Program-made: the position numbers and the translations under genes
Assembly (NCBI GenBank): GCA_965231865.1
Contig: CBDDOJ010000001.1
Location: forward strand, 186,001-250,000
Reading direction: 5' to 3'
Origin: WTGA01 sp965231865
Lineage (GTDB): Bacteria; Pseudomonadota; Gammaproteobacteria; Arenicellales; Poriferihabitantaceae
DNA length: 64,000 nt
Notes under the pieces: model-generated
Databases searched by the model: none
What the model saw: only the letters and a program-made list of their open reading frames with translations
What the model was told of the DNA's origin: nothing
In this document: positions 34,554 to 42,656 of the stretch, piece by piece
Position numbering within the stretch: the first letter of the stretch is position 1
Layout of the letters: the number at the start of each line of letters is the position of its first letter

Positions 34554-35258
34554 TTACGCAAATACGATGGTCACTCTCCGGTTTTGTTTCCCCTTGTTCT
34601 TGATGCTTTCCACCCTGACTGCCCCAATTTCTCCGCTGTTGGCGACATGCGTGCCGCCACAGGGCTGCAGGTCGGCGTCTCCAAACCGGACCAGCCGCAC
34701 CCGTCCACTACCCATGGGCGGTTTCACCGACATGGTCCGGATCAATTCCGGCTGCTGCTCCATCTGTGCATCGGTAATCCAGCTGAGTGTCATGGGGTGG
34801 TTCTGCTGTATGATGTGATTCAATTTCCGCTCCAGGTCTTCTTTTGCGGGTGGATCCGGTAAATTGAAATCAAGGCGGCCGCTGCCATCACGGATAGAGC
34901 CACCCGTGACCGGTGCGGGCACGGCCACACACAGCATGTGCATGCAGCTGTGCATGCGCATCAATCGATACCGCCGTTCCCAGTCGATGGTCAGGGTGAC
35001 CGACTCCCCCACAGCGGGCAGCTCCTCCCCTTCTCCCGGAACGTGTATCAGGGTCCCTTCATCCCGGTCCTTGTAGCAGTCCACAAGATTGATCTTCTCT
35101 TTATTGGGCCGGATGAGCACCCCCTGGTCCCCGGGTTGTCCTCCTCCCATGGGGTAAAACACCGTCTGGTCCACACAAATCCCCCGATGGTTGGCGGCGG
35201 TCACCACCGCCTCGCAGGACTGCAGGTAGCCGTCTTCTCTAAACAGTTCTATGGTCAT
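34554..35258 (-). CDS. Alanyl-tRNA editing protein AlaX
   Basis: 234 residues, matching the medium AlaX class. The zinc/editing motifs are HSCMH (H-x3-H) near residue 103 and CGGTH (C-x3-H) near residue 201. YPMGGGQPGDQG near residue 35 belongs to the N-terminal barrel. It hydrolyses mischarged Ser-tRNA(Ala) or Gly-tRNA(Ala) in trans. It converges on mobA with a 3-bp gap and lies 15 bp after the Gfo/Idh gene on the same strand, suggesting a two-gene unit. Confidence 0.9.
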   Translation of the reverse strand: MTIELFREDGYLQSCEAVVTAANHRGICVDQTVFYPMGGGQPGDQGVLIRPNKEKINLVDCYKDRDEGTLIHVPGEGEELPAVGESVTLTIDWERRYRLMRMHSCMHMLCVAVPAPVTGGSIRDGSGRLDFNLPDPPAKEDLERKLNHIIQQNHPMTLSWITDAQMEQQPELIRTMSVKPPMGSGRVRLVRFGDADLQPCGGTHVANSGEIGAVRVESIKNKGKQNRRVTIVFA

Positions 35259-35273
35259 GTCGTTTCGATTTCT

Positions 35274-36239
35274 TTACTGGCCGCCTGCGACCATGGATTC
35301 ATGAATTTTCTGTCGCACCAATTCCGCCACTTCCACCGCGATCAGCCCGTCTTCGCCCCGGACCAAAGGTGGTTTTCCTTCCTGGATGCACTCGATAAAA
35401 TGGGCCAGTTCCGCATCGAGGGGCAATTGCGGTACCACATCAATCCTGGAATGCGCCAGCTCAGGGTAGCTGTTCCCGGGGACCCCTTCCCTTGCCCTGA
35501 TTTCCTCAAGCTGCTGGTTGGCAAAATTGAGGCCTAGGTATCGATTTTCCGAAAACACCCGGATTCTGCGGAACTGTTCCCGGGAAACCCGGCTGGCGGT
35601 GACATTGGCCACGGCACCATTTTCAAATTCCAACCTGGCATTCGCAATGTCCACAAAATCCGTGATGACCCGGGTTCCCGCCGCGGAGACATTCCGGAGT
35701 TTCGAATTCACCAGGGTGAGAACAATATCGATGTCATGGATCATCAAATCCGTGACCACATCGACATCCGTTGCCCGTTCGACAAACTCTCCCAGGCGGT
35801 GACATTCAATAAACCGGGGATTCTCTGCCAGTTCCGCAAGCTTCATCACCCCGGCATTGAATCGCTCGAGATGCCCGATTTGAAGAATGGCCCGGCTCCG
35901 GCTGGCAAGCCCCACCACCCGGGCACTTTCCTCTACGCTCGGCGCGATGGGCTTTTCCAGCAGGGTGTGTATTCCCGCCTCCAGAAATGGGCGTGAAACG
36001 TCAAGATGTGCACTGGTCGGCACCGCGATGCTGACCGCATCCACACGGTCCAGAAGATCATCGGCAGTGGTCAGCCCTTCACACCCATACCGGCTGGCCG
36101 CTTCCGCCGCGGCCGCCGCATCGATATCCACCGCCGCAACCAACTCCACATTTTCCATCCCATGATAGATTTTCGCGTGTATTTTCCCGAGATACCCGAC
36201 CCCGATCACTGCGACACGTACGGGATTCACCATATACAA
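35274..36239 (-). CDS. Gfo/Idh/MocA-family NAD(P)-dependent oxidoreductase
   Basis: 321 residues; the ATG at 36233 is an alternative start two codons in. Rossmann motif VAVIGVGYLGKIHAKIY at the N-terminus, then EKPIAPSVEESARVVGLA near residue 93, the family's conserved EKP with the catalytic-type lysine. The C-terminal domain begins with GHLERFN, where the histidine and glutamate are typical of a UDP-sugar or inositol type subgroup. The substrate is probably a sugar or sugar nucleotide; not determined. Confidence 0.85.
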   Translation of the reverse strand: MYMVNPVRVAVIGVGYLGKIHAKIYHGMENVELVAAVDIDAAAAAEAASRYGCEGLTTADDLLDRVDAVSIAVPTSAHLDVSRPFLEAGIHTLLEKPIAPSVEESARVVGLASRSRAILQIGHLERFNAGVMKLAELAENPRFIECHRLGEFVERATDVDVVTDLMIHDIDIVLTLVNSKLRNVSAAGTRVITDFVDIANARLEFENGAVANVTASRVSREQFRRIRVFSENRYLGLNFANQQLEEIRAREGVPGNSYPELAHSRIDVVPQLPLDAELAHFIECIQEGKPPLVRGEDGLIAVEVAELVRQKIHESMVAGGQ

Positions 36240-36372
36240 TTCCGATTATTGGAAAGGTCTGTAGTGTAGACGGTAACGCGGGATTAGCACAGGACAAAAT
36301 ACCGACATTTGGGTTTCCGAGCCTGTAAAGAACCACCGTGGAAAACAGATAAGTCTGTGATAGCATCAGGCA

Positions 36373-36620
36373 ATGGACAACAATATTGAAAATCTGGTTT
36401 TGGAGCACCTGAAGGCAATCCGTGCCGATGTACAGGACTTGAAAGCGGATAATCAGGATATAAAAATGCGACTTTCCGAGGTAGAGCATAGCCTGGCATC
36501 TGTCGTTTTGGAGTTGGGGGGGAGAGTTATCCATCCAACGCCCGACAACAAGCGGCCATTGACCGAATGAATCAACGGATAATGCGCATCGAAAAACGGT
36601 TGGAGCTTGCCGACCAGTAA
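36373..36620 (+). pseudogene. Small coiled-coil protein gene with a frameshift in a G7 run
   Basis: The frame from the ATG at 36373 encodes NIENLVLEHLKAIRADVQDL and further heptad-patterned sequence, then meets seven Gs at 36516-36522. In the zero frame it ends with a non-coiled-coil tail at 36570. In the -1 frame it continues ARQQAAIDRMNQRIMRIEKR to a TAA at 36620, which keeps the heptad pattern. One extra G, or -1 slippage on the G run, would give a single protein of about 82 residues. It could be a recent mutation, a sequencing indel or programmed slippage. Function unknown; such small coiled-coil proteins often sit next to toxin genes, but none is seen here. Confidence 0.65.
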
Positions 36621-36656
36621 TCAACCCCCCATCTATGGTCCGCCATGGCGGAAACC

Positions 36657-37592
36657 TCACTGAACCGAATGGTTGGTTTTTTCCACGCAACTCATCGGGC
36701 AGCTGTGCACCGCCGAGGAAATCACTTCGATGGCCTGTTCCCGGGGGTACCCCTTGCGCCATGCCAGGATGACATCCCTGCCGGGTGAAATATCGCGAAA
36801 CCGCTTGATCGACAGCAGGCGTCGTGAATACTCTTCGGCACCGGCTGCGCTGCATGGCAGGACCGTGATGCCCACGCCACTGGCCACCATGTGACGAATG
36901 GTTTCAATGGAACCGCTTTCCAGGGAACGCTGCAGATCATCCTGTTGTCCGCTTGCCTGGCAATTGGGACAGGCCTGCAATACCTGGTCCCGGAAACAGT
37001 TCCCCGGGCCCAGCAGCAGAACCGTTTCCGTTTCCAGTTCGGTGGACTGGATCGACTCTTTTTGTGCCCAGGGATGGGAAAGAGACACCACCACCACGAA
37101 GGGCTCCCGGTACAGGGTCCGGGTCTGCAAACCCGGTTCTTCAAACGGGTTGGACACAATAATGGCATCCAGACTTCCCTGCTTTAATTTGATTCTCAAG
37201 TTTGCGGTGAACCCTTCTTCCACAATAATCGGCATCTCGGGGGCCTGGTCCCTCAGTATGGGGACCAGGTGGGGAAGAAGATAGGGTCCGATCGTAAAAA
37301 TGACCCCGATACGGAGCGGTTCCACAAACTGTTCATCCCCGGCCTGGGCGATTTGCTTCACCCGGTCCGCGGACTCCAGCACCTGTTGGGCCTGGGCCAC
37401 AATCTGCTTTCCGATGGGGGTCAGGAATACATCGTTGGTACTGCGCTCAAACAGCGTCACATCCAATTCCTCTTCCAGCTTTTTCACGGCCACACTCAAA
37501 GTGGGTTGACTGACGAAACAAGACTGGGATGCGCGCCCGAAATGCCGTTCCCTGGCGACAGCCACGATATATTTCAATTCAGTCAGTGTCAC
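36657..37592 (-). CDS. oxyR: Peroxide-sensing LysR-type regulator OxyR
   Basis: 311 residues. The N-terminal winged helix-turn-helix (LKYIVAVARERHFGRASQS, QPTLSVAVKKLEEELDVTLF) is typical of LysR regulators. The sensing segment GNCFRDQVLQACPNC contains the peroxidatic cysteine and its partner at about residues 199 and 208, spaced as in E. coli OxyR. It is the last gene of a minus-strand cluster with rubrerythrin, an FeS protein and DUF3501, which fits autoregulated peroxide defence. Confidence 0.9.
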   Translation of the reverse strand: MTLTELKYIVAVARERHFGRASQSCFVSQPTLSVAVKKLEEELDVTLFERSTNDVFLTPIGKQIVAQAQQVLESADRVKQIAQAGDEQFVEPLRIGVIFTIGPYLLPHLVPILRDQAPEMPIIVEEGFTANLRIKLKQGSLDAIIVSNPFEEPGLQTRTLYREPFVVVVSLSHPWAQKESIQSTELETETVLLLGPGNCFRDQVLQACPNCQASGQQDDLQRSLESGSIETIRHMVASGVGITVLPCSAAGAEEYSRRLLSIKRFRDISPGRDVILAWRKGYPREQAIEVISSAVHSCPMSCVEKTNHSVQ

Positions 37593-37685
37593 GGGCAGGG
37601 ATGGACTCGGTGAATTCGAACAGAAGGCGGCCCGGCAGCCACCTTACTGCCCGCAACAGACCGGCCGCTCAGGGATACCCCGGCA

Positions 37686-38279
37686 TCAGTGAAACGGGTC
37701 CAGGTCACCGGCGAGGGACTGTACGATGTTGACCGGCAACGGCCCGGTCTCATGATGATAATTTTCGTGCTCCACCCCCATTGAAATTTCGGCCCCGGTT
37801 CTGGCTGCCTGAATCATGGCCGCAGAGAGCTCGAATCGAAGGAAATGAACCGCTGAGGTTTTTTCCGCGGTTTCCCGGACCAGGTCTTCATTGGCAATCG
37901 GGTACACCTTTTCCAGTTTGCCCACCCGTACCCAGACGGCTCTCTCAATCCCGATCAGCCGGGACAAAGCCTGCCGGCGTACCTGTTCGTCTTCATACTC
38001 AATCATAAACGTCGCTTTCCAGTTCATCCCGTCCGGAATCAGCGGATTGTAGGCTTCCAGTTCTTCTTCAATCCCCGAGGCTTCGAAAATCTTCTCAATC
38101 CTCAGGATTTCCTGAATCTGGTACTGCATCGTCACCCGGTCCTCAAAATACAACCGAGCATTCGGCCCGATGGCCACCTGGCGATTTCTCTTGTGCGCCA
38201 TCACCTGCTCGCGATATCCCGGCCGATGCTGGGCATATTGCTCCAGGGACATTAAATCGGATTTCTTCAGTGGGTTCAT
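37686..38279 (-). CDS. DUF3501 family protein
   Basis: 197 residues matching DUF3501 in full: MSLEQYAQHRPGYREQVMAH at the start, MQYQIQEILRIEKIFE in the middle and SAVHFLRFELSAAMI near the end. The family has no assigned biochemical function but is repeatedly found beside rubrerythrin and a CCG-type FeS protein, as here. It starts 32 bp after the FeS gene. Inferred role: an accessory factor in peroxide reduction. Confidence 0.85.
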   Translation of the reverse strand: MNPLKKSDLMSLEQYAQHRPGYREQVMAHKRNRQVAIGPNARLYFEDRVTMQYQIQEILRIEKIFEASGIEEELEAYNPLIPDGMNWKATFMIEYEDEQVRRQALSRLIGIERAVWVRVGKLEKVYPIANEDLVRETAEKTSAVHFLRFELSAAMIQAARTGAEISMGVEHENYHHETGPLPVNIVQSLAGDLDPFH

Positions 38280-38310
38280 TGTCGTCTTTCAATTTAAAAT
38301 AAAAGGCAAT

Positions 38311-39657
38311 CTAAATCCCGTACGCCTGTCTCATCAGGGAAATGGGGTGCTCCGTCGTGGAACCGTCCCCGCGGGCATGCTCAATAAACCGGCCCGCCAT
38401 GGGGCAGTCGCTGCCGTAATGATCGGCATCAAGCTGATTGACCCGGTTGACCACCGGGCGCGCAATTTTCCGTGCCGTTTCATAGAACCGGCTTTTGACC
38501 CCGTAGGTTCCGTCATGACCGGAACAGCGCTCAATCGCTGTCACTTCGGTGCCCGGGATGAGTTGCAGGCAGTCCCGGGTCTTCAATCCTATTTTCTGGA
38601 CCCTCTGATGACAGGCGACGTGATAGGCCACCTTCCCCAGCGAGTGCCTGAACTCGGTGTTCAGTTGCCCTCCCCGGTGCCGGAGCATCAGATATTCGAA
38701 CGGATCGTACATCGCATTGGCGACCTTCCTGACCTCTCCGTCATCGGGAAACATGAGGGGCAACTCCTGGCGAAACATCAGCACACAGGAGGGGACCGGT
38801 GCCATGATGTCCCAGCCCTGGTCCACCATGGCTGCCAGCGCGGGGATATTGGTCTCCTTGGCCCTGGCCACCGATTCCAGGTCCCCGAGTTCGAGTTTCG
38901 GCATACCACAGCATTGTTCCCTGTCCACCAGGGTGACTTCCAGGCCGTTGTGCCGCAGCACGGATACCAGGTCTTCACCCAGGTCCGGGGCATTGTAGTT
39001 TCCATAGCAGGTGGCGAAGATGGCGACCCGCCCGGTTGTTTTTCCCGCTGGCTGGATGGAGGTTCCATTGCTTTGCCCCTCCGTTTTCCGGATTCGCCTG
39101 CGAAGGGTTTTGCTGTGATATTCGGGAAGGGCGGCATCCGGATGCACGCCAAGCACCTTGTCCAGCACTTTTCGCATGGGCCGGATTTTGTTGGCCGTAT
39201 TCACCGCATTCACCACCACCGGAATGCCGGCAATTTTTCCCACCGCATCGGTGGAGGAAAGGATTTTCTCGCTTGGTTTGACCTTTCCCTGTTTGAATTT
39301 GGCCGCCTTGGCACGCAACATCAGGTGGGGGAAGTCGATATTCCATTCATGCGGCGGAATATAGGGACACTTGGTCTGATAACACAGATCACACAGATAG
39401 CACTGGTCCACCACCTTCCCGTAATCCTGCTTGTCCACCCCATCGACTTCCATGGTGGATGACTCATCCACCAGGTCAAACAGGGTGGGGAACGCATTGC
39501 ACAAACTGACACAGCGACGGCATCCATGGCAAAGATCGAAAACCCGCTCAAGCTCGGAAAACAACGCCCCTTCATCGTAAAACTCCGGGTTTTTCCAGTC
39601 CAGTGCGTGCCGGGTTGGCGCTTCCAGACTTCCTTCTTTGATTGCCCCTTCAACCAT
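38311..39657 (-). CDS. CCG-domain iron-sulfur oxidoreductase of the rubrerythrin operon
   Basis: 448 residues. Two ferredoxin-like 4Fe-4S motifs near the N-terminus (CHGCRRCVSLC and CYLCDLCYQTKCP) are followed by two CCG/heterodisulfide-reductase-type domains (REQCCGMPKLELGD, then ACHQRVQ and ERCSGHDGTYG). The second CCG motif is altered to Cys-Ser-Gly. It probably passes electrons to rubrerythrin in the cytoplasm. It lies between rbr and the DUF3501 gene, an arrangement found in many proteobacteria. Confidence 0.83.
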   Translation of the reverse strand: MVEGAIKEGSLEAPTRHALDWKNPEFYDEGALFSELERVFDLCHGCRRCVSLCNAFPTLFDLVDESSTMEVDGVDKQDYGKVVDQCYLCDLCYQTKCPYIPPHEWNIDFPHLMLRAKAAKFKQGKVKPSEKILSSTDAVGKIAGIPVVVNAVNTANKIRPMRKVLDKVLGVHPDAALPEYHSKTLRRRIRKTEGQSNGTSIQPAGKTTGRVAIFATCYGNYNAPDLGEDLVSVLRHNGLEVTLVDREQCCGMPKLELGDLESVARAKETNIPALAAMVDQGWDIMAPVPSCVLMFRQELPLMFPDDGEVRKVANAMYDPFEYLMLRHRGGQLNTEFRHSLGKVAYHVACHQRVQKIGLKTRDCLQLIPGTEVTAIERCSGHDGTYGVKSRFYETARKIARPVVNRVNQLDADHYGSDCPMAGRFIEHARGDGSTTEHPISLMRQAYGI

Positions 39658-39752
39658 CGCTATTGCCCTTTTTAATTCGGATAGTACGGGTTGGTGAACA
39701 GGACGTTGAGAACTCCCCCAACATCCTGTTTCACCTGGCCCTGTTTCACCAA

Positions 39753-40178
39753 CTACTCGTCGTCCAGCGTTCCCAGGGTCCGTTGGAATTTATTTGCATG
39801 GGAGCGCTCCGCCTTGCCCAGGGTCTCAAACCAATCTGCAATTTCATCAAACCCTTCGTCCCGGGCAGTTTTGGCCATGCCGGGATACATGTCGGTGTAT
39901 TCATGGGTTTCCCCTGCAATGGCAGCTTTGAGGTTGTCCGGGGTGCTGCCGATGGGAAGACCGGTCGCCGGATCCCCGCACTCTTCCAGGTATTCCAGGT
40001 GGCCGTGGGCGTGCCCGGTTTCCCCTTCTGCGGTGGAACGGAATACAGCCGCGACATCGTTGTACCCTTCAATATCCGCTTTGGCCGCAAAATACAGGTA
40101 CCGCCGGTTTGCCTGGGATTCTCCTGCAAAGGCGTCCTTCAGGTTCTGTTCGGTTGCTGAATCTTTTAAACTCATCAT
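39753..40178 (-). CDS. Rubrerythrin-like di-iron peroxidase without rubredoxin domain
   Basis: 141 residues; ATG codons at 40178 and 40175 are both possible. The four-helix di-iron ligands are present: FAGESQANRRYL, EGETGHAHGH, AGETHEYTDMY and KAERSHANKF (E and ExxH pairs). The C-terminal rubredoxin domain of classical rubrerythrin is missing, so electrons must come from another protein, probably the FeS oxidoreductase encoded 95 bp downstream. Predicted to reduce hydrogen peroxide. Confidence 0.9.
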   Translation of the reverse strand: MMSLKDSATEQNLKDAFAGESQANRRYLYFAAKADIEGYNDVAAVFRSTAEGETGHAHGHLEYLEECGDPATGLPIGSTPDNLKAAIAGETHEYTDMYPGMAKTARDEGFDEIADWFETLGKAERSHANKFQRTLGTLDDE

Positions 40179-40313
40179 TTTCTCCTATTGGGTTATGGTT
40201 TGAATATAAAATTCATGTCACATTTGGACATGGCGAAAGTGTAGTGGATTTCATTCCATTAAGCTAATTGATTGTTTTAAATTCTATGATAGTTTATTTC
40301 TATAATTTGGGGC

Positions 40314-41147
40314 ATGACTCCTGTAAATAAATCCATACTGATCACCGGCTGTTCCACTGGAATCGGGCGATGTCTCGCATTTGGACTCCACCGCAGCGGA
40401 TTCAACGTGATCGCCACCTGCCGAAAAGAACAGGACTGTACCTATTTTCACGAGAATGGGCTGTTTTCCACGGTGCTGGACCTCAATTCCAGCGACAGCA
40501 TTCACCAGGCCCTGGAAACCACGCTTGAATACACCCAGAGCGAACTGTACGGACTGATCAACAACGGAGCCTATGGTCAGCCCGGTGCCGTCGAAGACCT
40601 GGACAGGAAGACGTTGCGGGACCAGTTTGAAACCAATGTACTGGGCACCCAGGAACTGACCAACCGGGTCATCCCGATCATGAGAAAACAGCAATCGGGC
40701 CGTATTGTTCAGATCAGTTCCGTGCTTGGATTCGTCTGCCTGCCGTACCGCGGCGCCTACAATGCCAGCAAATACGCCCTGGAAGCCCTGAGCGACACGC
40801 TCCGGCTGGAACTGGCCAACTCCGGAATCCAGGTTTCCCTGATCGAACCCGGCCCCATTGAAAGCGCATTCAGAACCAATTCCCATGAGAAATTTCTGGA
40901 GAATATCGATCCCGGCCAGAGCGACCACGAAGAACACTACCAGGCATTGGTGGAGCGGTTGCGCAGCGACGAACCGACCCGTTTTACTCTCCCGGCCCGG
41001 TCCGTCCTGAAAGTCGTCCAACACGCCCTGAACAGCCCGAATCCGAAGATCCGTTACCGCGTGACCACTCCGACCAAAGTGTTCGCGGTCCTGAAACGCC
41101 TGTTGCCGGACCGGATCATGGACCGCATGTTATCCCGGATACCGTAA
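40314..41147 (+). CDS. Short-chain dehydrogenase/reductase
   Basis: 277 residues. Cofactor motif TGCSTGIGRCLAFGLH, the NNGAYGQPG structural motif, catalytic Ser in QISSVLGFV and YNASKYALEAL with the Tyr-x3-Lys pair. This is the classical SDR layout. The closest described group by eye is the long-chain or retinol/steroid-dehydrogenase-like SDRs with an LEPGPIESAF segment. It is divergent from rubrerythrin; an ATAG-N7-CTAT sequence at 40289-40303 in the shared promoter region resembles half an OxyR site. Confidence 0.87.
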   Translation: MTPVNKSILITGCSTGIGRCLAFGLHRSGFNVIATCRKEQDCTYFHENGLFSTVLDLNSSDSIHQALETTLEYTQSELYGLINNGAYGQPGAVEDLDRKTLRDQFETNVLGTQELTNRVIPIMRKQQSGRIVQISSVLGFVCLPYRGAYNASKYALEALSDTLRLELANSGIQVSLIEPGPIESAFRTNSHEKFLENIDPGQSDHEEHYQALVERLRSDEPTRFTLPARSVLKVVQHALNSPNPKIRYRVTTPTKVFAVLKRLLPDRIMDRMLSRIP

Positions 41148-41156
41148 AACCCGGGA

Positions 41157-42035
41157 TTAGAGATTCCTCAACGCTTCGATACGTTCGTCCAGGGGCGGAT
41201 GGGACATGAACAGTTTTCGGATACCCAAGCCGCTGACCCCGGAAATCCCAAATGCGGCCAGTTGATCCGGCAGCACGGCCGGTTCGTGTTGTGCCCGCAG
41301 TTTTTCCAGTGCCGCGATCATGTTGTTCGTGCCGGCAAGGTCCGCGCCTCCCTGGTCCGCCCGGAATTCCCGGCGCCGACTGAAAAACATGACAATTACG
41401 GATGCCAGAATCCCCAGGACCAGTTCCGCAACAATGGTGGTGATCCAGAATCCCGGTCCATGCCCACTCTCGGACTTGAAGATCGCCCGGTCGACAAACT
41501 GACCGATGATCCGGGCAAGGAAAATGACAAAGGTGTTGACCACCCCCTGGATCAGCGCCAATGTGATCATGTCCCCATTGGCAACATGACTGACCTCATG
41601 GCCAACCACGGCCTCGGCTTCCTCCCGGGTCATCACTTCCAGCAAACCGCTGCTGACGGCCACCAACGCATTGTTCCGGTTGATTCCGGTTGCAAATGCA
41701 TTCACCTGGGGAGTGTCAAAGATGGCCACCTCCGGCATGCCGATCCCCACGGTTTCCGCCTGGTGTCGCACCGTCTTGAGCAACCAGGTTTCCCGGGAAC
41801 TGGACGGATTCTCAATTACCCTGGCCCCGGAAAAACGTTTGGCCATGGACTTGGACAGGGCCAGGGATATGAACGCCCCACCCATGCCGAAGAGTCCGGC
41901 AAAAACAAGCAGACCCGTCATGCTCTGCCCGCTTTGAACCAGGTACAGGTCAAACCCCAGCAGGCGCATGGTGATATTCAGTACGAATACAATGGCCAGA
42001 TTGGTCAGTATGAAGTAGAAGATACGGTTAATCAT
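41157..42035 (-). CDS. htpX: Membrane metalloprotease HtpX
   Basis: 292 residues from the ATG at 42035, matching E. coli HtpX (293); the upstream ATG at 42089 adds sequence without family character. Two N-terminal membrane helices, then the zinc motif VVGHEVSHVANGD (H-E-x2-H) near residue 140 and two further hydrophobic segments, then RREFRADQGGADLAG carrying the third zinc ligand. HtpX degrades misfolded inner-membrane proteins and is induced by envelope stress. Confidence 0.92.
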   Translation of the reverse strand: MINRIFYFILTNLAIVFVLNITMRLLGFDLYLVQSGQSMTGLLVFAGLFGMGGAFISLALSKSMAKRFSGARVIENPSSSRETWLLKTVRHQAETVGIGMPEVAIFDTPQVNAFATGINRNNALVAVSSGLLEVMTREEAEAVVGHEVSHVANGDMITLALIQGVVNTFVIFLARIIGQFVDRAIFKSESGHGPGFWITTIVAELVLGILASVIVMFFSRRREFRADQGGADLAGTNNMIAALEKLRAQHEPAVLPDQLAAFGISGVSGLGIRKLFMSHPPLDERIEALRNL

Positions 42036-42644
42036 TATCAACGCTCCCGGTTTGCCGACGAATACCTGCCGACTCCCCCTGTTTCTCATGGTTTTGATAT
42101 GGCGGTGATCCGGCTTTTTTCAATCCGTCATCGGGCCATGTTGACCCACTTGTCTGCCGGTCTGAAAAGGGAACTCTGATCCGGCTTCATCGCATTGGAA
42201 TTTCAATGGCACACTGAAATACATGGGAGAGCAATCCTACCGGGAATCTTTGACATGGAAGTCGCCCAGAGATTGAAGCAATGGCCGCTGCACGGCATGA
42301 ATATTGGTCAGCAACTCAGCATCAGTCAGAAATATATCGACGTTTTTAAAACCCGTATCGGTCTCTACCGTACTACCGGTGGTTTTGCCCTTGGCTACCC
42401 GACTTGGGTCAATTCAATCTGCAATGCTGGCGGTGTTGACCTACCCGAAAAAACACTCAACCACGGACTCAACCGCTGGTTTGACAGGGTTAGACTTTGA
42501 ACTTCAGTTTTATACCTGTCCAGCCTTTTATTCTGCATTTATTCTGCAAATACAGTTTGCAGAATAAAAATAAAAAATACAACTTATTGAATAAAAAGGA
42601 AATATTCTGGTTTTTCGAACTAGAAATACCTGTGCAGCATCATT
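42036..42644. other. Intergenic boundary between core genome and defence island
   Basis: The left part contains the promoter of htpX. A plus-strand frame (about 42195-42500) has no family features. The right part becomes very AT-rich from about 42500 and holds repeated ttattctgca units described separately. The composition change marks the probable left border of the accessory island. Confidence 0.4.
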
Positions 42645-42656
42645 TTATTCTGCAAA
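42526..42656. repeat. Repeated ttattctgca units and a 10-bp hairpin at island border
   Basis: The unit ttattctgca occurs directly at about 42528, 42539 and 42645 and inverted at about 42557. The pair 42541-42550 and 42556-42565 forms a perfect 10-bp stem with a 5-nt loop. The rightmost copy includes the last codons and stop of the Schlafen-type gene. This might be a terminator, or the scar of a recombination site. Confidence 0.5.

Noticed and set aside
38170..39462. 430-codon plus-strand frame opposite the FeS oxidoreductase
   Set aside because: Antisense shadow; the minus strand has clear 4Fe-4S and CCG motifs.
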